A DNA stretch of 64,000 nt from Cantharellus purpuraceus (GCA_025174535.1 JALBUN010000009.1:682001-746000); one strand, 5' to 3'. Shown: positions 52,291 to 62,590, counted from the first letter of the stretch. The notes: generated by a model from the letters alone, not told the origin. Program-made: numbers and translations.

Positions 52291-52725
52291 TCAGCATCCA
52301 CAACAAATACTCCTTATTGTCTTAGTGATACATCTCCATATGGTATCCTGTTCCAAGGGTATTCGGTCCCTTTGCCTGACACGATGTAACCTGAGTTGGA
52401 TTGAAGTGGGAGGATAGGTCGGCGATGGCAACTGAAATTCTACCTCACGTTCGACTCGTCTATCCATGTTACGATATAGAGGCAAAATGCTGAGGAATGT
52501 ATATGGTTCAATGGAATTGTGAAAGAATATGGGATCGCCAATGGCATAAGAGAGACATGGTGGGGATCTTGGACGTTGAAAGAGTTTTGGAAGTATTTTG
52601 ACACGTGGAGGTGGCTTAACATGTCTGTGGAGCTCGGCATATTTTTGATAGTCCTCTGTGTCCAGAGACCAGTGTGATGTATTATTAGAAGAGATGTTGG
52701 AGAGGGGAATAGAATTGGAAGCCAT
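52291..52725 (-). CDS. Element C downstream ORF
   Basis: 144 residues from MASNSIPLSNISSNN. It is homologous to the third ORF of element B in its first half. The second half (REVEFQLPSPTYPPTSIQLR, then EQDTIWRCITKTIRS) extends beyond the part open in B. It is the only open frame left in remnant C, placed just before its LTR, as in B. The function is unknown. Confidence 0.55.
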   Translation of the reverse strand: MASNSIPLSNISSNNTSHWSLDTEDYQKYAELHRHVKPPPRVKILPKLFQRPRSPPCLSYAIGDPIFFHNSIEPYTFLSILPLYRNMDRRVEREVEFQLPSPTYPPTSIQLRLHRVRQRDRIPLEQDTIWRCITKTIRSICCGC

Positions 52726-52933
52726 GTGAATGATGATGAAAGGATTGGTGTGAATTGAAGGCTGATAATGATTGATGGCGATGAAACACAAGTGACGATT
52801 GATGGCTAGAATTAGAGACTGAGGTGGAGAGGGAGTTGTGGTGCTATTTAAAGGTTGATATGAAAAGACGCTGGCGGAGTTGGACTGTCAGAGTGGTTTG
52901 ATATACATCCTCGATGCGTCCTGGCTTGTCACC

Positions 52934-55900
52934 GCTACAATCCATTGATTGACTGGGCATTGGGCCATATCACATTCTGTTCTCCAGCACAGGTTGTGTC
53001 ATCCCTGACATCACCAGCAACTTTAGGTGCGAAATTATCTTCCACCTCCGCTGACTCCGCTCTGATAGATATTCCGTCTACCCCTCCATTTATATCGATG
53101 GTGGATGCTATGGTCTTCGCCAGACTAAGCAAACTGGATGGTTCTCACACATTCCAGGTCCACCTCTCTGATCTGATATTCCTCGCCGCTTGTTCCGCCC
53201 GATCAACTCCACTGGACCTCTCTATGGTTCCCAAGGAGTATCATGAGTTCGCCGACGTGTTCAGCAAGTCTAAAGCCGACTCCCTAGCAGAACACCGACC
53301 ATACGATCTCAAGATCGAACTGGATGACAACTCCACCCCTCCGCTTGGCCCTATCTACTTGCTATCCCAAAAAGAGCTACTGGCTCTCTGAACATTCATA
53401 GATGAGAACTTGGCCACGGGCTTCATCCGCCCATCCCTATCTCCTCATGGAGCTCTGGTCCTATTTGTCCGCAAAAAAGATGGATCACTCCGTCTATGCG
53501 TCGACTTCTGTGGACTCAACAAGATCACCAAGAAAGACTGATACCCGATACCCCGCACCGCGGACCTACTCGAAAGTCCTTGAAAGGCTAAGATCTATTC
53601 CAAAATAGATCTCCGACATGCCTACCATCTAGTCTGCATCCGAGAAGGCGACGAATGGAAAACGACCTTCCGCACATGATATGGATCTTTTGAGTGGTGC
53701 GTCATGCCCTTCGCGCCTTCCAGAGGTTCATGAATGATACCTTCGCCGACCTCCTCAATGTGACCATCCTCGTTTACTTAGACGACATTCTGGTATATTC
53801 GGACAACGAAGAAGAACATCGGACACATGTCTGAGAGGTACTCCGATGTCTCTGAAAGCATGGCCTCTTCGCCTGCGCTGACAAATGTGAATTCCACTCC
53901 GACTCGGTCGAATACCTAGGCTATATCCTCTCCCCAGCAGGATTGACAATGTCTGATGACAAAATCAAAGCCATACAGGAATGGCCAGAACCCCAGAAAG
54001 TCAAGGACGTACAGTCCTTCCTAGGGTTCGCCAACTTCTACCACTGCTTCATTCACGGCTACTCCGATATCACCGTTCTGCTCACCCGACTCACTAGGAA
54101 GGGTACCCAATGGAATTTCACTGATGAATGTGGACAGAGCTTTGAGACCTTGAAGAAGGCCTTTACTTCCGCTCTGATACTGACTCATTGGGTTCCAGAC
54201 ATTCCCATCCTATTAGAGACCAATGCCTCCGACTATGCACTTGCTGTGATCCTGTCCATCATCTCTCCGGATGGCGGACAAGTCCACCCGATCGCTTTTC
54301 ACTCGCGTACATTTACGCCCCCTGAACTGAACTATGACGTCCATGACAAAGAGCTCCTTGCCATATATGAAGCCTTCTGGATATGGAGACACTACCTTGA
54401 AGGTCCCTCTGATCCGGTGGACGTCATAACTGACCACAAGAACTTGGAATACTTCTCCACAACGAAACTGCTCACCCAGAGACAGGTCCGATGGTCCAAG
54501 TACCTATCTCAGTTCAATCTCATTATCCATTTCCATCCTGGTCGACTTGGAGCAAAGCCCGACGTGTTAACTAGATGCTGGGACGTCTACCCTAAAGAGG
54601 GGAATAGCGACTATGCCACTGTAAACCCACACAACTTTCGTCCTGTGTTCACTAACGAGCAGCTGGCATCGTCCCTACGAGTATCCACCCTCATGACTCC
54701 CACTCTCCAAGCTGTCACCATTATGGACATCAACCAACTCCGCTCCAACATCCGCTCATCACTCCGATCAGATCCTGTTGCAGTTAAACACTTGGACAAC
54801 CCTTCCAATCCAAAATGGTCACTTGACCCCGAAGGACACCTCCGACACAACAACCAGATATACGTCCCCGACGCCAATGGCCTCTGACTCCGAGTTTTGC
54901 AGTATTATCATGATCACCCGATCTCTGGCCATTTCAGGCAAAATCGCACACAAGGATTAATCCAATGAGACTATGTATGGCCAAAAATGCAGGAATACAT
55001 TCAACACTACTGTAACTCCTGCACCACGTGTATGCGCTCAAAATTGCAAAGGCACAAACCCTACAGAACGCTTAAGCAACTTCCAGTCCCGGAGCAACCA
55101 TGGAACTCCATCTCCATGGATTTCATAGAGAAGCTCCCCCCATTGCTCGGATATGACACCATACTCGTGATTGTCGACAGGTTCACTAAACAGTCACTAT
55201 TCATTCCGACGCATGACACCATCACCTCTGCCTCACTAGCTAAGTTGTTTGTTCTCCACATATTCTCTAAACACGGAGTCCCATCGCATGTCACATCCGA
55301 TCAGGGCTTGGAGTTTGTGTCCTCCTTCTTCTGCATATTAGGAAAGGCTCTCGACATGAAACTTCATTTCACCTCTGGATACCATCCGGAAGGAGACGGA
55401 CAAACGGAACGAATGAATCAGTCCCTGGAACAATACCTCCGAATCTATTGTAACTATCAACAAGACAACTGGGCTGACCTACTTCCAATAGCAGAGTTTG
55501 CATACAACAATGCGCCGAACGCGACTACTGGCGTCTCTCCGTTCTTTGCTAATAAAGGCTACCATCCGAACATCTCCATCCACCCTGAGAAAGAACTTGC
55601 CTCCACCAAAGCCCGCCAATTCGTAACCAACCTCGATCAACTACACCAACATCTCTGAGAAACCATCTCCGATGCCCAGAAACAATATCAAGTCTCCGCA
55701 GACCGACGCCGCATTCCGGCTCCAGACCTGCAAATCAGAGACAAAGTATTTGTTAAGGCTGAACACTTCCGGACCACCCACCCATCGAAGAAACTCTCCG
55801 AGAAATACTTAGGTCCTTATGAGGTCATTGCTCGTGTGGGCAGCAGGTCCTTCACCCTCTGCCTTCTGGACCACTTCCGAGCAGTTCATCTGGTCTTCCA

Positions 55901-56270
55901 TATATCAATGCTCGAACCCACTACTACGAACAAGATCTCCGGTCGCACGCAACCTCCACCTCCCCCGATCATCATTGAAGGAGACAATGAATATGAGATC
56001 TCCAAGATCCTGGACTCGAAGATCGACCGTCGATACAAGTGCAAGCTCCAGTACTTAGTCAAATGGGCTGGATACGAAGGCACCGATGAATCCTCATGGA
56101 CTCAATCATGCATCCAAATCTGTCTCCAACTTTCACTCCGCTTATCCAGACAAACCTGGCCCCCTTATGAATCTTTAAGTTCGATTACTAATGCTAATTC
56201 TATTATTTCGCATCATCATTTTATTACAAGTCAAGGGAAATTACATGCCTGCCCAAAAGCTCTGAAGTAA
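52934..56270 (+). pseudogene. Element A pol (RT, RNase H, integrase, chromodomain), decayed
   Basis: Recognisable in order: RYNPLIDWALGHITF; RT with [27 protein letters not shown] and [27 protein letters not shown] and FLGFANFYHCFI; RNase H (LLETNASDYALAVILS); integrase (CNSCTTCMRSK, SISMDFIEKLPP, VTSDQGLEFVSSFF, HPEGDGQTERMNQSLEQYLR); and chromodomain (EISKILDSKIDRRYKCKLQY, LVKWAGYEG). Nine in-frame TGA codons start at 53389, 53539, 53581, 53677, 53832, 53853, 54885, 54966 and 55656. A small deletion at about 53713 removes the GLTNAP-like segment and shifts the frame. The final stop is a normal TAA at 56268. Confidence 0.92.
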
Positions 56271-56280
56271 TCACTCTGCC

Positions 56281-59200
56281 TCATTTTTCTCCGCTCCAAA
56301 ATTTATAATCATTCTCATTTTTACTTTTATGCATCGCGTTTCCTTTTCCCCTTTCCCTTATAGGCTCTGTCTCCGATGCCGTCTCCGACTCCTCATCACT
56401 CTCTACATCTGACACCCAATCCTTCTCATCTCCCATGTCCGAATCCTCATCCAAAGGGGCCATGAACTTCCGCAACCGACATAACTCGGCTGTCCGCCAA
56501 CCCTCCAGAACCTCCTTCCGTTTCATCGTTTTCACCAAGTCCACTAGCAACCCCTCCGTCCGCCAAAGGTGCTCCGACTGCAGGTTAACCAGCTGGATAA
56601 GCTGGCCCATGGTACTATTGGGTGCTGAGACGCGCCCTGTACCTGCACCGGTCATTGCCCCTTCCGATCTGACACCGCTACCCCCAGCTGCCACAGCACC
56701 TGTCTCCGTCCGCTGCTTTTTGGTCGGACGACCTTCCGATTCTTTCTCTGCCCCTCCTTGTACCACTAGTCGGGGCTTGACGCTCCGACTCCAGGGATTG
56801 AACTTCCCATCGATCCTACACCCTCCTTTCTGACCCCGACAACAATCGCAGGACCAAAGTCGGCGAGTTGGGCCGGTAGGCCACATGCACTCCACACCCG
56901 CATCACGACATAAGTTGCAAGTTACGCCAGGTCCACCAAATGGCTCCGTTGGAGCCAGAGCCTTGGGTGGTCTGCCCCTTCTCGCTGTGGCCTCCAAGCG
57001 TTCCCTCTCCTCCTCCTTGTCCTGCTGTTCTGCTGCTGCCTTCTCCATCTCGCGCTTGCGAAGCTGGATCGCCGACCTCACGACATGCAGCTCCTTCTTA
57101 CGGGTCGCCAACACACAACTCTCCGCCTTGCACCATATGACCCTCTGGTCTGCCTCTCGCTTCTCCGTATCAGCACTCGGGTACGCCTTCAATGAAAAGA
57201 CCGTGACGTCGAGATTCTTCTTAGTGGTTGCGGCATAGAGCTCCACTCTTTTGCGAGCCTCGACCGCAGCTACCCAAGCCATCTCCTCATAAGAATTTGA
57301 TGTCAGATCTGGCTCCGCATCCGTCCCAACATCCACACCCGCCTCGGGCTCCGCATTTGCGTCGAGCTCCATATTGGCATCAGGATCCGCCTCCACCTCC
57401 GCCCTCTCCGTCTCCACCGCATCATCTTCCTCAGCTGCACCCAACTCAAATAATGGCTGTGCCTGCGGACGTAACGGCGAGTCCTCCGCAGTGACAGTCT
57501 TTGAACAAGTTGTCTCCATCCGTGTAACAGAGATGATGGCGACCTCGGGGGTCCCTGTCCGTATTGGCACACTCAGACTTCCTGGACTGGTCGCCCCTGC
57601 CCCGGTTACCTCCTCCTCTACCTCTATGGTGGCTTCCAACTCGTGCGCCTGCTCCTCCACTTCCTTCAGTCTCACGGCCTCCATCGCTGCCGCAAGTTCC
57701 TTCACCATGCAGGCCCTCTTGGCCTTCGCTTCCTCCTCTTTCCTTCTCCGTTCCGTCTTCGCCGCCTCTTTCCACCACTGCTCTTCCTCCTCCTTCCATC
57801 TCCGTTCCGCCTCCTCCTCCTCCTTCCATCTCCGCTCCACCTCCTCCTCCTCCTCCTTCTGTCTCCATTCCGCTTCCTCCTCCTCTTTCCATTTCCGTTC
57901 CACTTCCTCCTCCTCTTTCCATTTCTGTTCCACTTCCTCCTCCTCTTTCTGTTTCCGCTCCTCCTCCTCTTCTGTTTTGGAACCCACAAAATTATGGTGT
58001 TAGGGCAAAATCTAAATCACCACAATTCCATGAATGAACAGCTGAGAAGAATATGAAATCCTACTGCAGCACAACTCCAGAAACAATTTAATGTTTGTAC
58101 TTTGGTTACAATCCGTTGTAATGGTCAATGCAGACGATACGCAGGAAGGTAATACGTTTCTTAGCAGTAGGGAAGGAATAAGACTTCCAGAGTCTAGAGT
58201 TCATGGACGCTTAGGGGTCCAGATATTCCAAAAAGAGGGGAATGCACTTAGAGGCTAGAGGAAGTAGGTGGATGAATCTGACCGTCCAACCAGTGACACT
58301 CTGAAGCGGGTAACAGCAATGTGTGAAGTAGTCTAGCAACTGCTTCACACAAGTTCAAGATCCTAATGCTCTGCAAAGGCAGTACACACTAGTAACTTAA
58401 ACAAGAGCACTAATGGCAGGACTATCGACAGACAATCTCACCCTGTAGATTCATAGTCACACGAGGTAGATACTACACTCACGCCCAAAGCAGGACAATC
58501 ACTACTTCGAGTGCAATCGAATACAGTTACACAACTGTAAGCGACCCTTGAACTGGACAATCAACAGTTACTGAGATATAGAGGATGACACTGTATGTCA
58601 CTCTAGTCACACTGATGTGCAAATGATGGGGTAGAAATGGTTATTTATTCAGAGGCAGAATGGGCTCCTTTTATATTGTATTTACAGGAGCTGACTAATA
58701 CTACTGGAAACTTCTACCTATTAATAGATGGAAACTACTGGAAGCTAGTGGAATATGTGAGAAGGAGGTGGAAGTTTCCTAGCCAATGAGCTGCTTGGAT
58801 TTGCTCTGACTCATGGCATGAGTCATGGATGGAGTCATAGTATGAGTAATCACAGGAGTCATTGCATGAGTCACCATTACTCAAATAACTCAGTCAATAC
58901 TTCATTTCCTAGGCTGATCAGCACAGCTATGGGTAGGCACAGCTTCTATTGAACTCTCCACTGAAAATGGAGTCAGGAGATGCAGTGGTTGGGAAGATAT
59001 TGAGCATTTACTGGCAGTGGTGACCAGATTGAGTCGGAGATTGAAATGAGTCATGTGATCGAAAATGAGTCAGTTGTCCGGGTGACTCCGGCTGACCTTG
59101 GGGCTGCTGACATCTGCGAAGGTTTGTGGGTCCATGTGGGTCCCAAAACTTCGCCCAGCAGAACAATAAGTTTGTAGACTCATTTCTGCATGGAAAATTC

Positions 59201-59424
59201 CCAAAAAAATATGAAAAAAATAGAGAATATTTGAATGGCCCTGAATCAAGAGAAAGCAGCAGATATATGCCGATATTTTGAGGCCATGAAGCGAAATTGT
59301 ACAGTTTCGGGACTTTAAACAAGATCTTTTAAGGGAAAACCAGTTCCCATACATCTTCCTTCCATTGGGCCAAGAGCAACTGCTCAAGCTTGGCCACGCT
59401 CATGCTTTCCAAAGGGTTTGACAT
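56281..59424 (-). CDS. Antisense ORF of element A: E/K-rich coiled-coil protein with cysteine cluster
   Basis: The open frame 56281-57967 joins to 59354-59424 once the solo LTR at 57973-59353 and one TCTTC duplicate are discounted: 1758 nt, exactly 586 codons. Start MSNPLESMSVAKLEQLLLAQ at 59424, then a long Glu/Lys/Trp-rich helix of repeated KEEEE-type units, a segment KELAAAMEAVRLKEVEEQ, an acidic middle, and near 56830-56910 a cysteine cluster C-x2-C-x6-C-x12-C-x-CC-x6-C (CNLCRDAGVECMWPTGP, CDCCRGQKGGC), reminiscent of basidiomycete zinc-cluster DNA-binding proteins. The C-terminus is acidic and Ser-rich. Its 3' end lies 10 bp from the pol stop, on the opposite strand. As it stands, the LTR separates start from body. 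It could be a passenger host gene. Confidence 0.75.
57973..59353 (-). mobile_element. Solo LTR, family 2, copy 2 (inside the antisense ORF)
   Basis: 1381 bp, TGTTTTGGAACCC to GTTCCCATACA on the plus strand, flanked by TCTTC at 57968-57972 and 59354-59358. It is closely similar to the copy at 43480 in reverse orientation. It interrupts the antisense ORF after its 23rd codon. Confidence 0.93.
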
Positions 59425-59455
59425 CGTTGAGGATAAGACCTCAATCATGCCCCTC

Positions 59456-59466
59456 CTTTTATATGT
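59456..59466 (-). promoter_or_regulatory. TATA box of the antisense ORF
   Basis: CATATAAAAGG on the minus strand about 32-42 bp before the ATG at 59424. The same motif precedes the second promoter copy at 63201-63212. Confidence 0.6.
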
Positions 59467-60009
59467 CTCCAGACCCCCAGCATAACTCTGACCGCACCCA
59501 ATCATCTCACCTATTCAATCCATGGACATGAGGCCTCAGGGGCTCAGCCTTAAATGGAGAGATACTGTTATGACTATATTCATTAATGTCCAGATCCCCA
59601 TCCGATCCACTCAGATCCCCGCACACATGAAATCTATACTCCATTTGGAAACCGCTACGTCTCCATTTACCTGTCCGATTGTCACCGCCGATTCCACCCA
59701 TCCATCTCTGGTTCCGATTGATGCATCAGCATCACCATAGGAACCTGGACATCTGTCCCCATCGGACTCGGACAAGCTCATGTAAGGCCGTCGGCCTCGG
59801 AGACCCATCACTGGAGTAATTATTATTAGATTTCAAATATGTATTTAAGTTGCCTGACTGGGGACTTCATTCCCCAGTTTGAATATTGAATCACGCCTAG
59901 TTCCTAAGTCCGATCCTAACTCTCTAAAGTCGTACTCCGTCTCCGAAATCTTGGACACTGGTATTAGTGAGGGTGCAGCATATAAGCTGAAGCCAAGTCC
60001 GTTCCGACC

Positions 60010-61413
60010 TGTATGGGAACCACCTTTTCCCTATCAAATTCCATTTATGCAGCACCAATGTGCTATTCTTTGCTTTTCCATTCCTAAATATCAGCATATA
60101 TTTGGTGCTTGTACCTGGAATGGACTTTTTTCCATATTTTTCCGGGAATATTCCATGCAGAACTTGGCCCAGAATCATTTATTTCTGCTGTGCTACAGTT
60201 GTGGACCCATAGGCGCCCACAAACCTTCTCACAGCCGGCTATCCACCTTTGGACCAGGCATTCAGCCTGAATTCAAGCTCAGATGTCTCTGATCAATAAA
60301 TATTCTCTAACTTGACAACCACAGCCTCTCAGGGCACTATTTTCCATGCAGATCATCACATGAGATGTGGCTATCCATGGCTGTCCAAACCAGTGCAGAA
60401 AACAGGGTGGACACCCTTCTTTTTGCCTGATCAGTGCCTAGTTCAGGGATCAGATCAGCTGATGGGTGATCAGATCAGGTGATTGCCTTGGAATATTCTA
60501 CCCCTTTCCATAACATTCTAGCTGTTTCCTTCTATTATTAGATAGAACTTTCCAGAACCATTATTCAGCTCCTGATCAGTGTTAGTCCAGTGATCAGAAC
60601 CTGTGATTGGCTTGGAATATTCTACCCCTTTCTTCCACCTTCCACAACCTTCCAGTAGTTTCCATCTATTAATAGGTAGAATATTCCAGAAGCATTACTC
60701 AGCCCCTGTAAATACAATATATAAGGAGGCCATTCTGCCTCTGAAATAGAGAGATATCCATCATATTCTACCCATCTTCTGCACACCAGTGTGACTAGAG
60801 TGACATACAGTGTCATCCTCTATCTCAGTAACTGTTGATTACCAGTTCAAGGATCTTTTACAGTTGTGTAACTGTACTTGATTGCACTCAAAGTAGTGAT
60901 ATTCCTGCTTTGGGTGTGAGTGTAGTATCTGCCTCACGTGACTACAAATCTACAGGGTGAGATTGTCTGTCGATAGTCCTGCCATTAGTGCTCTTGTTTA
61001 AGTTACTAGTGTGTACTGCCTTTGCAGAGCAACTCGTGTGAAGCAGTTGCTAGACTACTTCACACATTGCTGTTACCCGCTTCTGAGTGCCACTGGTTGG
61101 ACGGTTGGATTCATCTACCTACTTCCTTTAGCCTCTAAGTGCATTCCCCTCTTTTTGGAATATCTGGACCCCTAAGCGTCTGTGAACTCTAGACTCTGGA
61201 AGTCTTATTCATTTCTTGCTGCTAAGAAATGTATTACCTTTCTGCGTATAGTCTGCATTGACCAATACAAAGGATTGTAACCAAAGTACAAACGTTAAAT
61301 TGTTTCTGGAGTTGTGCTGCAGCAGGGTTTGATATTCTTCTCAGTTGTTCATTCATGGAATTGTGGTGATTTAGAGTTTGCCCTAACACCATGATTTTGT
61401 GGGTTCCAAAACA
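60010..61413 (+). mobile_element. Solo LTR, family 2, copy 3
   Basis: 1404 bp from TGTATGGGAACCACC to GGGTTCCAAAACA with target duplication CGACC (60005-60009 and 61414-61418), inserted inside the family-1 LTR. It is more diverged from copies 1 and 2 than they are from each other. It contains a TATATAAGG-like box near 60718. Confidence 0.92.
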
Positions 61414-61440
61414 CGACCCCCATGATGCACTCCGACTCCG

Positions 61441-61524
61441 ACCCAACCTCCAACCCAACCTCCAACCCAACCTCCAACCCAACCTCCAACCCAACCTCCA
61501 ACCCAACCTCCAACCCAACCTCCA
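61441..61524. repeat. 12-bp minisatellite, seven units
   Basis: ACCCAACCTCCA repeated seven times inside the 3' part of the family-1 LTR. The other family-1 LTR copies have only one to three such units, so it expanded here. Confidence 0.92.
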
Positions 61525-61576
61525 ACCCCCAATGGGACCTAGTGCGTAACAGCATGTTAAGGTCTTATCCTCAACA

Positions 61577-62590
61577 ATGTTGAACCCTTTTGCAAGTATG
61601 AGTGTGGCTGAGCTTGAGCAGTTGCTCCTGGCCCAACAGAAGGAAGAAGAAGAGGAGCAGAGATGGAAGGAGGAGGAGGAGGAGGAGGAGAAGGAATGGA
61701 GATGGAAGGAGGTGGAGGAGGTGGAATGGAGATGGAAGGAGGTGGAGGAGGAGGAATGGAGATGGAAGGAGGAGGAGGAGGAACGGAGATGGAAGGAGGA
61801 GGAGGAGGAATGGAGATGGAAGGAGGAAGAAGCAAAGGCAGAGTGAGCATGGAAGCTCAAGGAGCTTGCAGCCGTGATGGAGGCCATGAGGCTGAAGGAA
61901 GTGGAGGAACAGGTGCATGAGCTAGAGGCTGCCATGGAGGTAGAGGAGGAGGTGACCGGGGCAGGGGCGACTAGCCACCCAGGGAGTCCAAGCATGCCAA
62001 TACAGGCATGGACCTCCAAGGTTGCCATTATCTTGGTCATATGGATGGAGTCAACCTGTCTGACAACTGCCTGTCAGGGTTCAAATGAGTCATATTCTAT
62101 TTTTAGTATTTTCTCTTGACACCCCTATCAGCACAGCCTGTCAGGGTGCATCTCCCCTATTTCATTGCCCCTATCATTTCCCCTATCCTTCCTCCCTATT
62201 ATTCCCCTATCTTGGTTCTCCTATCCATCTCCATCATTTAGTATAAGACTTGCCTTGGTGCAGTGTGATCCCCTCAGCCTGATCTCTGAGGATATCCACT
62301 GTACCAGGTAAGTCCCATGTATTTATCAGAAACAGCTGTATAGACTGAGGATATCCGCTGTACCAGCTGGCATTATCTCTTATCAGCTCTCATCTATTGA
62401 GTATCTTGTTGTTGTGGCCTCATCATCAGCATTGCCCTCACACTGCCCCACTGGTAGACTTGCTGGTGCATTTGTGACCATGGCCGTTATTTATGGCAGG
62501 TGTGGCTGAGGAGGATGACATGGTGGAGGCAGAGAGGGTGGATCCTGATGCAGACATGGAGCTTGACACAAATATGGAGCCTGAGGTGGG
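61577..62590 (+). pseudogene. Second copy of the antisense-type E-rich ORF, broken
   Basis: The ATG at 61577 opens MLNPFASMSVAELEQLLLAQ, aligned with the start of the ORF at 59424. The EEEE/RWKEEEE helix follows. A TGA at 61844 replaces the Arg of the KAKRA segment. Homology continues in frame (LKEVEEQVHELEAAMEVEEE) to 62071, is interrupted by a solo LTR, and resumes at about 62503 with EEDDMVEAERVDPDADMELD up to 62590, where an inverted family-1 LTR cuts it off. The cysteine cluster is not present in this copy. Confidence 0.82.
62072..62442 (+). mobile_element. Solo LTR of the element-B family
   Basis: 371 bp, TGTCAGGGTTCAAATGAG to GCCCTCACA, the reverse complement relative of the element B LTRs, with target duplication CTGCC (62067-62071 and 62443-62447). 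It has clear differences from the B LTRs (for example GAGTCATATTC for AAGTCATATTC), so it is an older insertion. Confidence 0.92.

Larger units (their letters stand above)
45096..52928 (-). mobile_element. Retrotransposon remnant C, host of element B
   Basis: Bounded by TCACC at 45091-45095 and 52929-52933, so it entered element A's protease/RT spacer as a unit. Its own sequence is 45096-45523 plus 51924-52928. In minus orientation it contains a downstream ORF (52291-52725), then a TATATAAAAGG promoter-like box near 51947-51957 and an LTR ending AACAGCA at 45096. Gag and pol of C are missing, so it is a deletion derivative. Element B later jumped into its LTR. Confidence 0.7.
41264..61551 (+). 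mobile_element. Ty3/gypsy chromodomain retrotransposon A, multiply interrupted
   Basis: Element A reads on the plus strand: 5' LTR fragment (41264-41359), gag (from 41392), protease (43151-43479 and 44892-45095), reverse transcriptase, RNase H, integrase and chromodomain (52934-56270), an antisense ORF (56281-59424) and the 3' LTR (59566-61551). It is split by a 728-bp insert in gag, three solo LTRs of another family (43480, 57973, 60010) and by element C plus B (45096-52928). The purine-rich AAATGGAGAGATA just before 59566 can serve as polypurine tract. Pol is inactivated by nine TGA codons and one small deletion. Confidence 0.88.
59566..61551 (+). repeat. Family-1 LTR (3' LTR of element A) with nested solo LTR
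   Basis: TGTTATGACTATATTC at 59566 to GACCTAGTGCGTAACA at 61551. Subtracting the nested family-2 LTR and its target duplication leaves about 577 bp. The same LTR occurs at 40735 (inverted), 62591 (inverted) and 63243 (forward). Confidence 0.88.

Noticed and set aside
46094..52725. Envelope gene in elements B and C
   Set aside because: The third ORF has neither signal peptide nor transmembrane segment, so an env-like role is not supported.
53389..55658. TGA recoded as arginine in element A pol
   Set aside because: All nine internal stops are TGA at Arg positions, but several genes in the window use TGA as a true stop (GTPBP-like, kinase, peroxidase 1), CGA codons remain in the same pol, and the changes are all CpG transitions. 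Mutation explains them more simply.
57374..58056. Ser/Pro/Leu-rich plus-strand frames over the CTT/CTC repeats
   Set aside because: They are shadows of the E/K-rich antisense ORF; the other strand has the unique cysteine cluster and a TATA box.
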